64,000 nt of DNA from Molossus alvarezi (Eukaryota; Chordata; Mammalia; Chiroptera; Molossidae): assembly GCA_037176705.1 (NCBI GenBank), contig CM073887.1, positions 60,411,001-60,475,000 of the forward strand, given 5' to 3'. A program made the translations under genes and the position numbers. Below the pieces are notes generated by a model. The model saw only the letters and a program-made list of their open reading frames with translations, ran no database searches and was not told the origin of the DNA. Shown in pieces: positions 33,461-46,007 of the stretch (position 1 is its first letter; each line of letters begins with the position of its first letter).

Positions 33461-35180
33461 GCATCTTGAAGAGAACCAAGAACTCTCCTCTGGAGCAGTC
33501 TGGAAATGTTCAGGAGTAAATAAAAAGCCCTCTTCAAAGTGTTTATTAAGAAATGGAAACAAACCAAAAAAAATGCTTTAAAAACTGTATTTGTACAGGA
33601 TATAGTTTTTCTTTCAGACACCAGTTGCAAGTTTCTATGTAACATATCTGACATCAACATTCCAAGATGAACTAACTACCATGTAAATGCTGCTCTGCTT
33701 AGAACACATATTAAGGTTAAAAAAAAATCTGGGGTAGGCGGGGAAGAAATCACTGGCTACTTGCAAATTGCCACTTCACTGCCAACTTTTATCCAAGGAA
33801 ACCAATTTTATCAGAACCTGCCAAAGGGTTTAAGAGCAAGGTGTTCCTTGAATTAGGACGGAACCAGACAAGCTGAAAGCTGTGCGAGGGGATCAGTGAC
33901 AAGGGGGAAAAGTAAGAGCAGGGCTGTGAAGCTGAAATGCACACCAAGGGAGCCAGACCCCAAGCAGGAAACTCTGCCCCACACAGTTCATGAAGAATGG
34001 ATGTTTGTCATCTATATTCAAGCTGATGATGGGCCCAAGAGCAGATAGGAAAGTGTCACCCATTTACAACTCCACAAGAATGAGGAATCAGAATGGCTGA
34101 GAGAGGCAGTGATGGCCAGAGACAGGAGACAGATAAGAACACCAGCAGCATACTCTAAGCAATGTGGGAAAGAAGGCTAAACTTCCTCATAAATTCTTGG
34201 GACTGAATACTTGGCTAATGAGAAAAGAAACATGTCAAGGAATGAACATAAACAGCTGAGTCTTGAGAGAGAGAGAGAAAGGCTGTGTTATTATTACAAG
34301 GGGGAAAAGAATCCAGGAAGCAGAAGGCTGGGAGCAGAAGGCAGGCTTGGAGGGGGAGCTCTGGAGGAGAGGTGCAGTGCAGGGTGAGCTGCTAAAGGCT
34401 TTGGGAGCAAAGCACAACAAATCCATCAAGACCAACCATGTCCCAATGGCACCCTCAAGAGCAGAGAGACACTCTCCTCAGCCAAACTAAACTGGAAACA
34501 ACACATACCAGGGCTCAGGGCTAAAAAGGCAGACTCTCTGGTAGGAATGGAGACATGACAATCAGAGGAAAAAGTAACACCTGCTAGATGCCAGTAGCCT
34601 GAGAGCCCACAGCAACCTAAGAAGTCAATGGCCCCCTCGGGCCTTGATCAGGGTCCCCAGGGTCATGAGGTTTGGATTCAAGTGCTGAGGTTTCAAACTT
34701 AACCAAAACTTCAGACAGAGGCCAACTCATAGGTGAGATAGCAATGTCCTAGGAGGGCTGTCATTTTCTTGATCTTTATCAATATATTTTATGTTCAAGG
34801 TGCTCCTTGTGGTAACAGACAACACACATTCCCTCAGACCCTCCATTAGTAGGATGTAGGTTTCGTATTTTGGGAGACGGAAGTTTGGTTAAGTTTGGGA
34901 AGCCTTCCACATTTGGGTGGTTGGCCCGTGGAGATGGAAGTCTTCAAAAAAGTGGTTTTACAAAGGATTCAGACCCATCCCAGGCTTTGTCCCAGATGAA
35001 GCATGCCACATATGCTGGGCTGCAGGGCTGGTGGGGACTCTCAAAGCAGCAGTGAAAATGAGAAACACCCTGCACTTGGATAGAACAAAGCTGGCATGTG
35101 TTGGACTGTGTGGGAAGGGCATTCTTGGATCCCAATGTGGGATCTAATCCCAGGACTAGAATACATTATTCAACCTTTAC

Positions 35181-35345
35181 CATGGTTCCAAAACTGCCCC
35201 TCTCTGTCAGGGAGACACCCTCGCTCAGGTCAGCTAAGTTGGTCAGGCTGGCGCCGTGGGCCTCATCGAGCACCTCGTCGTACTGCTCCAGGCTCCTGTG
35301 GGCTTCCTGCTGGCTTTCGTGAAGCTGGGCAAGTTTGCTTCTTGC
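35181..35345 (-). CDS. EPS15L1: EPS15L1 exon: end of coiled coil and transition to the DPF region
   Basis: This 165-base phase 0-0 exon encodes 55 residues. It starts [20 protein letters not shown], the last coiled-coil turns, then runs through [20 protein letters not shown] to TERGSFGTM. The acceptor is GTTGTGTAG and the donor GTAAAG. The second half loses heptad spacing and leads into the unstructured DPF-rich tail encoded by the next exon. Small differences from the human sequence as I recall it ([21 protein letters not shown]) are conservative. Confidence 0.95.
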
Positions 35346-37073
35346 CTACACAACAAAGACATCACTTGCATCAAGTGGTATTTAGGGAAAAAGTCTCAAG
35401 CAAGACATTTTTTTCTTCTATCACCCAACCCCGAGCAATTCACATGAGTAATTAAATTACCTACCTAAGAAGTAGGCAACCCCTGTCATCATGTTTACAA
35501 GAAGTGAGACCTCTCATAAACCAAGACGAAGACCTTCTCATGACCCCAGGAGACCTCTTTGTATCCCCAGCCCCTGAGGCATGAGCTCAAAGAAACATTT
35601 GTCAATTCTGAACAAACTGAAATTAGACAAAACCCAGATTCACAATCTGTTCAAAGTGGTTATCTGACAGTCATACTCTTTTATAGTGATTTTATTACCC
35701 ACTTGTTCCTCCTTGTCCTGTAGAAGAAATGTGAGGCCCAGGAAAGGAAGACAATCTACAAGGTCAGACAGCCCTGGGCATGCACTTTAAATATCTCAAA
35801 CACAGAGAGTGACCTCAGACTGGGACCTAATCTCTCTGTTTCCTCTTCTCCAAAGTGAACCATTGGAAATTATTTAGTAAGACAAAGTATGGCAGGGTGG
35901 GCATTAATAAGCAGCAGCTATTGTTATTATCATCATTATTAACATACACTTACGTCTTGGCTCCTTCCTAGATTTTACAAATTCTAAAAAGATTGAACAT
36001 AATCCTACACATGTTAACAACAAAGCACAATTTGGGTATTAAATCCCCCTAGTACATATTTGTGATCAATTTTTGTCTCTAAACCGGTAAAGAGAACAAA
36101 AAGCTCTATTTGGTTAAAAAAGGAAGCACAGCCCTGGCCAGTCTGGCTCAGCGATAGAGCGTCAGCCTGCGGTCCAGAGAGACCCAGGTTTGGTTCGCGC
36201 TAAGGGCAGGTACCTTGGTTGCAGTTTGTCCCTGGCCCTGGCTGGGTCGTGCGGGTGGCAGCCACTCGGTGTGTACCTTTCACATTGATGTTTCTCTCTC
36301 TCTCTCCTTCTCTCTCCCTCCTGCTCTATCTGAACAAAAAATGCAAAACTGTCCTCGGGCGAGGAAAAAAAAAAAAAAAAGGAAGAACAAACAAGTATTT
36401 CAATATTGCCAAGGGCACACATCACCCCCATTCTGTAGGTGGGACACCCAAGGGCCAACAGAGAGTCCTTTGGCTGTCACATTAAGCAGGGCAGGAAAAG
36501 AGATCTCCTTCTATTGGTAAGCAGCACTGTAGGTCAGGTGGCAGCAGGACAGGGAGGGGCTGCCCAGGCTGCTTGAAGAACTGAAGAAGGGCTCTGCATT
36601 CCACAGTGCTCATTACAGGGCGGGGCCTCCTTGATATACTAGTCTTTGAATTGCAAAGGGATAGAGAGGTGCTGGGACATGTCAGACTATGGCCCTTTTG
36701 CTTGTTCGAGGACCAGGCTGGAGAGATCATTTCCTGAACCCAAGGCTCTCTTCCAGTGAGCCATTAATTTAATGCTCTTCATTGTGCCCCCGCCCACTCC
36801 CTGAAAATGAGATACACTCAGGCAGAGAAGGGGAAAGACAGTGGGCCAAAGTCAACATGATGATGGAACACACACTGGGGGTTCTCAGCGCTTAACCTCC
36901 AGGCCGGCAGGGTGCAAGTTAAGTGAGCGAGACCTAAGGGAACAAGAGGCCTCAGGGCAGACACTTGGTCCTACCAGTCACACATCAACATGTGAGTTCA
37001 CAACAGCTCCTCCACTTGGCCAAAGACCCCAGGTCAGAGCCAGCCTTAGCAGGACCTGCTCCCAGAGAGATAC
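35346..37073 (-). other. EPS15L1: EPS15L1 intron, 1.7 kb, one Ves
   Basis: It contains the Ves at 36131-36375 and a weak MIR-like stretch near 35700-35790 (GAGGCCCAGG motif). Nothing else is recognised. Confidence 0.7.
36131..36375 (+). repeat. Ves SINE, type A
   Basis: Head GCCCTGGCCAGTCTGGCTCA, tail TCCTCGGGCGAGGA then A-rich. Near-matching flanks AAAAGGAAGCACA and AAAAGGAAGAACA. Confidence 0.92.
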
Positions 37074-37271
37074 CTGGTTGATTTCATCTTGCGTGGACTT
37101 CAAGGACTTGATTATGGTTTCTAGTTGAACCTTTCCGGCCTGAATGCTCTGCTCTAGCTGGGTCTCTTCCTGCTGTAGCCGGTTCAGTTCTGATTTGGCC
37201 CGATTCAGGTCGTCCTCCTGGGACTTCAGGTCGGATTCCTGTGATTGGATCTGGGTCTTCAATGAGGAAAT
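37074..37271 (-). CDS. EPS15L1: EPS15L1 exon: coiled-coil segment
   Basis: This 198-base phase 0-0 exon encodes 66 residues from [20 protein letters not shown] to [12 protein letters not shown]. The acceptor is TTGTTTCAG and the donor GTATCT. It is continuous coiled coil, with a repeated pattern ([26 protein letters not shown]) and no prolines. It differs from my recollection of the human protein only by a Lys in IQAGKVQLE where human has Arg, so this stretch is very strongly conserved. Confidence 0.96.
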
Positions 37272-38134
37272 CTGAAACAAGATTAAATATGGCTCCAAGG
37301 GACAATTCTTAGTTCATGGTCCTGGAACAAGCTAACCCAGTCAGCTAACCCTGACTTCCTCATGGGCCTTCTCTCTACACCCAAAACAAAGACAGAAACA
37401 ACAAGGCAGACAGACATGCTCACCCCATGTGATTGACAGAAAGTCACTTTGAGATAAAGAGGAATTCAGCCCTGGCTGGTTTGGCTCAGCGGTTAGAGCG
37501 TCAGCCTGCAGTCCAGAGAAACCCGGGTTCGGTTCCCGCTAAGGGCACGTACCTCAGCTGCAGTTTGTTCCTGGCCCTGGTCAGGTCGTGTGGGTGGCAA
37601 CCACTCGAGGTGTCCCTTTCACGTCGATGTTTCTCTCTCTCTCTCTCTCCCTCCCACTCTATCTGAACAAAATATCGAAAAATGTCCTCAGGTGAGGATT
37701 TTAAAAAAAAGGATAAAAGAGGAATTCAAGCTCAAGCTGGAATAAGCATAGGCAATCTGTACCTAGGGGCTGAACGTCCACGTATGAGGCCTCAGAGGGT
37801 TTTATAATCTGCTGAGGCTACAGCCTCCCTGGTTTGTAACAAGCAGTGAAGACAACAAAGGAAGGAGAGAGGTGTGCTGGATCCCCATGCTATTGGGCAC
37901 AGGCCAGAGTAGGGTATCTAAACACATGAGTTCATGGGGATTGAGGCTGTTCACTCCTATGACTTGGCAGGTGAGATTGAGGTCAAGCCCCAAATGCATA
38001 AATACTTTTCCAATGATATGTCCAACTACTCTATTAAACCAGCAGGATTCTCCACATTGTATTTCAAGGTCATTGTGAGCTTAGAGAAGCCCTTAGGAAG
38101 CTCCCTCCTCATGCTAGGCACGGGCAGGACTCAC
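37272..38134 (-). other. EPS15L1: EPS15L1 intron, 863 bases, one Ves
   Basis: A type A Ves (37469-37711) sits between two copies of a GAGGAATTCA-containing target. The remaining sequence is unique-looking. Confidence 0.75.
37469..37711 (+). repeat. Ves SINE, type A
   Basis: The flanks GATAAAGAGGAATTCA and GATAAAAGAGGAATTCA form a TSD with one inserted A. Confidence 0.94.
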
Positions 38135-38296
38135 CATCTGAGTCTCATCCTGGCACTTCTGCCTGACATCATTCAGCATGTCTCGGAGCTTGGCTTTCTG
38201 CTGGTCCATTTCATCAAGGCGGTCCTGAGCATCCTGCTTCTGAGCTTCTAGCTCTTGTAAACTGCTTGTTTCCCGGTCTAAGTCATTTTGTAATTC
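38135..38296 (-). CDS. EPS15L1: EPS15L1 exon: coiled-coil segment
   Basis: This 162-base exon is symmetrical in phase 0 and encodes 54 residues, beginning [20 protein letters not shown] and ending KCQDETQM. The acceptor is TTCCCTAG and the donor GTGAGT. Leu, Met and Ala recur at heptad spacing with Gln/Glu/Asp-rich flanks, and there is no helix breaker. Because the exon is phase 0-0, skipping it would keep the frame and shorten the coiled coil; nothing in the sequence shows that this happens. Nearly 6 kb of intron separates it from the previous exon. Confidence 0.96.
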
Positions 38297-40684
38297 CTAG
38301 GGAAGGGTTGTGTGAATTTACTTTGAGACTGGTGAAAGTGGGCAATGCTGATATAATAGGTCACAGCCTGGGCTGGAGCGCCCTGGACATCTGTGCTTGG
38401 GGTAGCACCCTACCCACACACACTGTGAATGCGTGCATCTCAGCTGGTGACCTTGATCTGACACAATCTCTCATTAAGTCCCTCAGCAAATATTTAACAA
38501 TAGCCTAAGAGAGGCCAGATGTCAGGAGAGGGGCTGGATCCCTGGCAAGAAGAGCTCTCCAGTGACCTATGGCTGGGGGTGGGCAGGGGAGAGGCATCAC
38601 CTGAGCACAAATGAACTAGGACGAAAGGCACAAAGAGACAGCACGAATACTGTCAGAGTCACGTGGGGCACAGGGAGATCAGACTGATGCTATACAGGTG
38701 GAGAAGACCCTGGTGAAAGCACTACTTATGATGGACCCGAAGAACAAGCAGTCAGAAAAAGAGGCAGGAATGTGACCATGTTATCTCAGACATGCCCTGT
38801 GTTCACCACTATCAAGTAAATTCAAAGACCCACTAGAGAGGCCTGGTGGAAGGGGCCACCGGGGGCTCCGAAGTGGGTGGGGGTGTCCACTCCAACTGGA
38901 GCAAAGGGAAGCAGGTTGAGGGTGGCAGAGGCTGCACTCGCTTCTGCAGTGAGAAGACCCTGCACATTGTTCAAGTGTGGGAGTGGGACCTGCTGGTTCT
39001 CCATTGTTAAAGCTCCTCCATGTCAACCATATCTATAGAGATGGCCAGCGCAGGAATCCTTGGCCCTGGCAACCATACTCCTAGAAAAAGCATCCTAGAG
39101 GTATATGGAATGTGTGAAAACACAAACATCTGTAACAGCAAAATCATCAACAATGCAAATTCAACCAGGCTGATGACTTACAGCCCACTCGAGGGACCAG
39201 GGACACTGCACCTCAAGCTCCAAGTTACAATGTGAAATGAAGAAGGGGTGTGACAGAGCACGTGTGTTGGGGAGAATCTGCATAGATGTCTTTCCTTAAA
39301 CATGCAAAGGGAAGACCTCTTGGAAGCAAATCCACTGCCCCTCTGGGGACCAAAGGGAGAACAGGAGGCTTCTCATCTCTGATTTTCACCCAGACACATG
39401 TCTTATCTATCTGAAACAGGATGGCAGAAGAGAGTGTAGCCTGAGGAGCCAACAGAGAGAGCCAGGATGATGGACAGAGGATTCAGGCTGGGCTCAGGGA
39501 GAGGTGATGGTGGCCTAGGCAAGGTGGTATCTGTGAAATCAAAGGAAGGGGTGGATTTGAGGGTTCCTAAGGGGGTGGAGAAGGACAGGTGGTAAGGCCG
39601 ATCCCCAGGGCTGGCCAGGGCTGCAGGTGGCTAGTGCAAAACAAAACCTGAAGAAGGTGCAGGGTCTCCCTCTGCCTGCTATGAGGACAGGAACATCACG
39701 GCTCTCTCTTCTCTCAACAGGCAAAATGCATCTCTGAGTTATTTTGGGGAGCTGGGTTCTTTGCTCCCCAGTCTCCCTGCCCCTGCCCTTTAATTCAAGG
39801 AGCACATCTCAAGTCTGACAAGTTTGGGAGATGACACAGAATGTCTGAAAGGGGGTTGGTGGTGGAGAGTCTGGGGTGTGGGTTTACCACATCTGAGGGA
39901 AGGACAGGTGACAGGGAGAGGGAGATGAAGTGAGGCAGCCTGGACAGCAGGTGGCCAACAGCCTGGGCCTCGTTCTGTAATGGATAAGGAGCCACTGAAG
40001 AACACTGCAGGGATGAAGACCCACCAGCTCATGTTCAGAAAGGGCGCTGGGGTCAGAGTTGGGGAGGTATCTAAGCAAAGAGAGGACAGAAACAACCCAG
40101 ACTTAACACAATCCCTACCAGAACCCTAGCCTGCTTCTGTGTAGAAACTGCATGCAGATTCCAACATTTATAAGGTAATTCAAGGGATCCAGACTAATCA
40201 ACACAATCTTGAAAGAGAAAAACAAAGTTGACAGACTCATACTTCTGGATTTCAAAACTTACTACAAAGTTACAGTCAGCAACGACAGTGTGGTACTGGC
40301 ATAAGGAGAGACATTAGATCAATGGGATAGAACTGAGAGTTCAGAAATAAATCCACACATCTAATACCTAACTGAATTTCTGACCATTCAGTGGGGAAAA
40401 GAATAGTTTTTTCAACTAAGGGACAACTGAATCTCCACATACAAAAGAGTGAAGCTGGGCCCTTACCTCACACCATATACAAAAATTAACTCAAAATAAA
40501 TCAAAGAGTTAAAACTATAAAATTCTTGGAAGAAAACATGAGGTAAATCTTAGTAACCTTGGGCTTGGCAGTGGGTTCTTAGACATAACACCAAAAACAA
40601 AAGAGAAAAAAAGAAGAAATCAATAAATTGGACTTCACCAAAATTTAAAACTTTAGTGCTTCAAAGGACACCATCAAGTAAAAT

Positions 40685-40960
40685 ACCCTGGCTGGTGTGC
40701 TTAGTGGTTAGAGCGTCATCCTGCACACCAAAGGGTTTTGGGTTTGATTCCTAGTCAAGGGCACATACCTGGATTGCAGGTTCGATCCCCATCCCCATTT
40801 GGGGAGCGTGCGGGAGGCAGCCAATTGATGGGTCTCTCTCACATTGACGTTTCTCTCTCTCTCTCTCCCTCTCCATTCCTTCCCTCCCATTCTATCTAAA
40901 AAAGAAAGAAAAAAAGTCAATGGAAAAAATATCCTTGGGTGAGGATTAACAAAAAAAAGA
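40685..40960 (+). repeat. Ves SINE, type A
   Basis: Head ACCCTGGCTGGTGTGCTTAG, tail ATCCTTGGGTGAGGATTAAC. It is inserted in the L1 at 40150-41540. Confidence 0.9.
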
Positions 40961-40987
40961 AATTGAAAAGAACCCACAGATGGGAAA

Positions 40988-41034
40988 CTATATCTATATC
41001 TATATCTATATCTACATCTATATCTACATCTGAT
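40988..41034. repeat. TATATC hexamer microsatellite
   Basis: About seven units of TATATC/TACATC. Confidence 0.92.
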
Positions 41035-41680
41035 AGAGGACTTATATCTAAAAAACATAAAGAACTCTTATAGCCAAAAAGTGAAAAAACCCAAATATCC
41101 ACCAACAAATGAATGAATGAAAGAAATGTGTTCCACCCACACAACAAAATATTACCCAATCATAAAAATAAATGAAGCACTAACACACACAATATAAATG
41201 AACCTTGAAAACATCATGATGAGCAAAAGAGACCAGACACAAAAGGCCACACAGTATATGATCCCATTTATGTAATATGTCCAGAAGGCAAATCCATAGA
41301 GACAGAAAGCAGATTAGTACTTCTCATGGATTGGGAGAAGGGGAGTGTAAAGTGACTCCTAATGGGAACAAGGTTTCTTTTTAGAGTGATGAAAATGTTC
41401 TATAATTGATTGTGGTGATGGTTGTACAACTGTGTGCATATACTAAAAACCACTGAAGTACACAGTTTAAATGGGTGAATTATATGATATGTGAATTATA
41501 TCTCAGTAAAGCTGTTGTTACAGAAACAAAATGAAAAGATGTCGCAAGCCTTCACTAATATGGTAGTGGTATTGAAGGAAATGGAGACAGGAGCTGCCTA
41601 CGGCAGGATGGGGGAGGGGGATGATGTGAATAGGACTGTGATGGCTGACACTGAGTTTCCAATGCTTAAAACCAAAGGTA

Positions 41681-41815
41681 GCCTGGTCAGTGTGACTCAG
41701 TGGTTGAGCATCAACCCATGCACCAAGAGGTCGCCAGTTCGATTCCTGGTCAGGGTACATGCCCAGGTTGTGGGCCAAATCTCCAATGGGGGACATGCAG
41801 GAGGCAGTCACTCCA
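41681..41815 (+). repeat. Ves SINE, type B, 3'-truncated
   Basis: Head GCCTGGTCAGTGTGACTCAG through GGACATGCAGGAGGCAGTCA. The pyrimidine tract and tail are missing. Confidence 0.85.
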
Positions 41816-42053
41816 TATTGGGTCCTAAATCACAGTCATGCCAGCAGGTGGGGCATATGATCTCCTGGCCTGACCCATTTGGAAAAAGGCAAACATGTTT
41901 TCACAGAACTTTAAAATATATATATATTGTTCTGTCCCTGACCAAGAAACTGCCATCAAACCTTACAGCAAAGCCTCATTCTAGCCAGCTTACAAATGAG
42001 GCCCCCAAAGACAATGGGCTAGCCAGGATAGCATTGGGCTTTCTCCCAACTGT

Positions 42054-42065
42054 GGGGGGGGGGGG
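42054..42065. repeat. Homopolymer G12
   Basis: Twelve consecutive G on the plus strand. Confidence 0.9.
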
Positions 42066-43409
42066 TGTCTATCGAGGTGCACATGTTTCCCAGTGTTGCA
42101 AAGATGGTAGGGGCAGGCTATCGGAGACCACCAGTCGGGGCTCCAGGTAGTTTCATTATGCCTGCCACAAACCAGAGGGACAGGACCTCCGGACTTCAGA
42201 TCGAGTCTCTGCAAAGACCTGATGGCTTCCTCACAATCACCTGGAAGCAGGTGACAGAAACCGGTAACTGGTTTCCTTGGTAGTTAAATGATATTACAGC
42301 ACCCAGATCCTTGGTGATCAGAATGCAAACCACAGCTGGCTTGGGCAACACAATGAGAAGGGAGAACCACTCAGGTATCTGTGTGGCCGGGCTGGGCTGA
42401 AACACGAGGGAAGGTGAGGCCAGCTCCGCCACACCAAGGAATGAAAGGATACAAGGTGAAGCAATGTGGATGATGGGAGGGCTCTGTGTCTGAGAGGTCA
42501 GTTCAAGAACATGGGTGAAAATCAAAGGACGTGGTGAGAATAAAATGATTGGATGAAAGTACAAACATGCAGAAAAATAAAGTCACTTCACCTGTGAGGT
42601 GCTCTTATAAAAGCACTGAATTATCAGAGGCAGGCCAGTCCCTGCCTTCCGATCCAGAACATTCCAGGAGACCATCTAAGGCTCAATCCTCATGGCCAAT
42701 GTGCAGAGAGAGCAAGAAACCAGTGAAGAAGGGTTTGGACACAGTAAGGCGTGAACCAATGAGTCCTGAAGCTGGGTGGGCACACCCACCCCACCCTGTC
42801 TGCAGACTGCAGCTACGACAGAGGACATTTCTCACAGGGCTGGTGGGCAGGCATCAAGTGCCATCCACCCCATGTCTCATAAAGTCCTCCAGCCCCTTGT
42901 GTGTAAATGCAGGGAACAGGTAGGAGAGTTGTCCAGCACCCTGTGAGCCTGACTTGGCTTCTCCTAGCCCAGCTCGGGTCCCCGCCCTAGGAGGTGGCCC
43001 AGAATGAACCAGCCACTCATGTAGCACACACTGAGACCAGATGCTGCTCTTGGCTCTATGCAGAGCAGCCCACGCACTGATCCTCACTGTCGCCCAAGCT
43101 AAGCCACCCATCCATGGTTACCCAGGTGGGACGTGGTGGGCTGGCATCCTGACTGCTCGGCCATGCTCCTCTCTCCCCCAGCTCTGAGTTCAGAGCACTC
43201 AAGGCCCCCAAGCAGAGCCAGTCACAGCTCAGCCTCACTCTCAGGGCCCCAAGACCAACTCAAGTCCTCTCCCAGTGGCAGTGCCTTCTCTATCCATTCA
43301 CACCTGGGACACTGCAGGAACTTATGTCTATTCAAGGGTGTAGCACCCAGGTGCTGACCATTTTGTTCCTGGTGCAACCTCCCCTCTACTCATTGGATAG
43401 CTGGGTTGG

Positions 43410-43600
43410 CCCCAAGTAAGTGCTGAGCATGTGCCAGACCCCATGCTCCAGCCTCACAACCCAGAAAAGTAGAACACTCATTACCAATGTCACACAAGGC
43501 CCAGAGATGTTAAGTAATTTGCCCAAAGTCACACAGCTACTAAGAAAAGCCGAGTTCGAGCCCAGGCAGCTAGACTATCCCAGTCTCTGCCATCACTACC
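43410..43600 (-). repeat. MIR SINE
   Basis: GAGATGTTAAGTAATTTGCC, then AAAGTCACACAGCTACTAAG and GAGTTCGAGCCCAGGCAG, match the reverse complement of MIR closely. It is the best-preserved MIR here. Confidence 0.8.
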
Positions 43601-43679
43601 TCCCACTAGGAAACACTCCAAGCAGAAATATTCTAAGGACAGGTTAGAGGCCATTGTCCAAAACTCACAAACTCGGGCT

Positions 43680-43962
43680 GAAAGAAGGCTACATGTTGTA
43701 CGATCCCATTTATATCAAATATCCAGAACAGACAAATCCACAGAGACCGAAAGCAGATTAGTGCTCTCTGGGGGAGGGGAATGAGGAGTGACTATTAATG
43801 GTTATGAGGTAACCTTTACAGGAGTGATGAAAGTTTTCTAGGACTAAAGATGATGGCTAAGCAACATGATATGCTAAAAATCACTGAATTGTACACTCCA
43901 AAATAGTGAATCTTACATTACATGAATTACTTATCTCAATAAAATTTTTAAAAGCCCCTCTC
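43680..43962 (+). mobile_element. Old L1 3' end
   Basis: GACCGAAAGCAGATTAGTGC, AGTGATGAAAGTTTTCTAGG and CACTGAATTGTACACTCC, ending CTCAATAAAATTTTTAAAA, follow an old L1 3'UTR to its tail. Confidence 0.8.
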
Positions 43963-44126
43963 TATGATTATAGGGAACTTAAGAAAATTTACTTGGAAGC
44001 CCCCACAGACCTCCAGTTCCCAGTGAGTGAGAAGGCCATTTTCCCCTCGCCCCCATCCTGCTACCACTGATGGAACTCCCTGCATTTGAAACAAGTCAAC
44101 CTGACCAGAAGGAGCACCGTGCTTAC

Positions 44127-44199
44127 CTGCACCTCGTTCGTTTTCTGTCTGATGGCCTCTTCCTTTTCTCTAATGTCTTGTTCCAGTGAGTATTTCTCC
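44127..44199 (-). CDS. EPS15L1: EPS15L1 exon: coiled-coil segment
   Basis: This short 73-base exon completes the split Arg codon and adds 24 codons, [20 protein letters not shown] plus NEVQ. The acceptor is AACATTCAG and the donor GTAAGC. The peptide is highly charged, with Glu/Lys alternation typical of a parallel coiled coil, and contains no proline or glycine. Human EPS15L1, from memory, has KTSEVQ where this sequence has KTNEVQ. Confidence 0.95.
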
Positions 44200-44517
44200 C
44201 TGAATGTTTAAAGATATTTCATCATAGTACAGAATGAATAAGTTAACCATTACCACAGTTCAGACTCTCCACAGTACAGACTTCTCAAGAACCAATTCTG
44301 TCCATGCTTATGGAAACCCACCCTGGATGACCCCTCTTAGTGGGGGGTTAAAGTCTAGGAATGACCCCAGGGACCATTCATCCTAGACTATCCCCTCCCC
44401 TGAGAGCATAGGTAAAAACTGTGGATGCAGTGAGGCATCACACCCACTGTGGCCACAAAAGCCCTTTAAAGCAAAGGATTTTCAAAGCGAGTCAGAGTGA
44501 TGCCCATCATGAGAAGG

Positions 44518-44769
44518 ATTTTATTTTATTTTATCCTCACCCAAGGACATTTTTTGCATTCATCTTCAGATAGAGCGGGAGCGAGAGAGGGAGGAAGAGA
44601 GAGAAACATTGATGTGAGAGAGACACATCGACTAGTTGCCACCCACAGGACCCCAACTGGGGCAGGGGACAAACTGCAACCGAGCTACGTGCCCTTAGCG
44701 GGAACCGGACCCAGGTCGTCTCTCTGGTCCGTGGGCCGATGCTCTAACCACTGAGAAAACTGGCCAGGG
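44518..44769 (-). repeat. Ves SINE, type A, reverse orientation
   Basis: It begins with TTTATTTTATTTTATCCTCA and ends GAGAAAACTGGCCAGGGC. The flanks CATGAGAAGGA and CATGAGAAGAA form a TSD. Confidence 0.93.
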
Positions 44770-45039
44770 CATGAGAAGAACTTTAAACATTGATGTTTTA
44801 GAAGGGAAGAACCAGAACAAGTGAGTTCCCAGCCATATACAGTGGGAAAGAAAACCGCTGAACTAGATTCAGATCTCGATCTCTCTCTCCCCACTTCTCC
44901 TCCCTCCCATCTCACTGTCTCCATCTCTTCCCCCTGCCTTTTGTCTTTCTCTCCCCCTCTCTCCTGCCCCTCTCTCCACCTTGACCTCAGCCCTGTGAGA
45001 TCTTGACCAGGGAGCCTAGTCAAGCCCGCTGGGATTTCT

Positions 45040-45122
45040 GGTCTACAGAGCTGTGCACTAATAAATGTGTGATATTTTAAGCTTCTACATTTGTGGCAAT
45101 TCGTTATGCAACAAAAGTAATG
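45040..45122 (+). mobile_element. Possible MLT1-type LTR 3' end
   Basis: GCTGTGCACTAATAAATGTG, then TTTTAAGCTTCTACATTTGT and GGCAATTCGTTATGC, resemble the end of an MLT1-like LTR. The call is weak. Confidence 0.4.
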
Positions 45123-45660
45123 CTCTCCAAATCCTATATTCACTCGTTCAATGAACCTACTGCTTGGAAGCACTGAGTGCTGAGGACATGGGGACACATT
45201 ACAAGAGGCTCCTACCCTCATGGAACTCAGTCCAGTGGGGAAGACAGGTGACAAATCAATACACAAATTAATACAACCTAAGGGCCACAAAAGAAATCCA
45301 ACAAAATAAGGAAAGGGAAAGGCTCTCCAGGGAGGTGGCCTGTGAATGGGAGACATGGGGGAAGAAATTCTAGACAACATGAGCAAGAAGGCAAAGCTTT
45401 GGCTGGGGGGAGCCATGGTGACAAGTTTGGAGATGTAAATGGTGGGGTGGGGGGAAGGGGGTGGTACAGGGCGATCCAGAGGGCTGGCAGCAAAAAGTGG
45501 TAGTGAAGCTCTGGTCCCTGGAGCTGCCCCCAGCTAACCCCTCGCAGGAGGCTGTGGTTGGCCACTGTGCACACCAGGTGCTCGTGGAACCCTGCCTGTC
45601 TCCTCAACTGCACACAACTCCCCTACCCAAGATTTGCAGAAACCAGCCTCACTCTCCTCA

Positions 45661-46007
45661 TGAACTGTTGTTTGTGCCCCCTCCCCAAATTCATATGCTG
45701 AAACTCTAACCTCCAAAGTGATTATATTAGGAGATGGAGCCTTTGTGAGGTGATTAGGTCATGAGAGTAGATGCAGCCCTCATGAACAGGATTAGGGACC
45801 TTATAAAAAAGACCCCAGAGAGCTCCCTTATCACATCTGCCATGTGAGGGCACAGGGAGAAGAGAGTCATCTATGAACCAGGAGATGGCCTCACTAGACA
45901 CCAGATCTGCTGGTACCTTGATCTTGGACTTCCAGTCTCCAGAACCTCAATAAGTAAATATCTGTTGTTTAAGACACCCAAGCTATAGCAGCCCGGACAC
46001 ACTGAAA
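45661..46007 (+). mobile_element. Solo MST-type LTR (ERVL-MaLR)
   Basis: AATTCATATGCTGAAACTCT, GGTGATTAGGTCATGAGAGT, GACCTTATAAAAAAGACCCC and CTTGATCTTGGACTTCCAGT follow the MST LTR along its full length (about 347 bases). No internal retroviral sequence flanks it. Confidence 0.82.

Larger units (their letters stand above)
30242..35180 (-). other. EPS15L1: EPS15L1 intron, 4.9 kb
   Basis: It contains an old L1 3' end (30540-30992), a degenerate Ves (31000-31198), a perfect 33-base tandem duplication (31329-31394) and an 18-base C run (33443-33460). From 31450 to 35180 I see no other element; a C-poor, A-rich stretch around 33280-33400 has no clear identity. Confidence 0.7.
40150..41540 (+). 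mobile_element. Old L1, 3' half, interrupted by a Ves
   Basis: Late ORF2 sequence (GATTTCAAAACTTACTACAA, GACAGTGTGGTACTGGCATA) leads to a 3'UTR with GAGACAGAAAGCAGATTAG and GGTGATGGTTGTACAACTG. The frame is heavily broken. Confidence 0.8.
38297..44126 (-). other. EPS15L1: EPS15L1 intron, 5.8 kb
   Basis: It contains an old L1 3' half (40150-41540) with an inserted Ves, a hexamer repeat (40988-41034), a truncated Ves (41681-41815), a G12 run (42054-42065), an MIR (43410-43600) and another L1 3' end (43680-43962). About 38297-40140 and 42070-43400 show nothing recognised. Confidence 0.7.

Noticed and set aside
41491..42150. Plus-strand open frame of 219 codons
   Set aside because: It spans an L1 3' end, a truncated Ves and a G12 run. 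There is no domain and no homology that I recognise.
44685..45416. Minus-strand open frame of 243 codons, the longest in the window
   Set aside because: It runs through the inside of a Ves SINE, a CT-rich stretch and a possible LTR end, has no recognisable domain and no EPS15L1 continuity, and reads like random translation of GC-rich intron.
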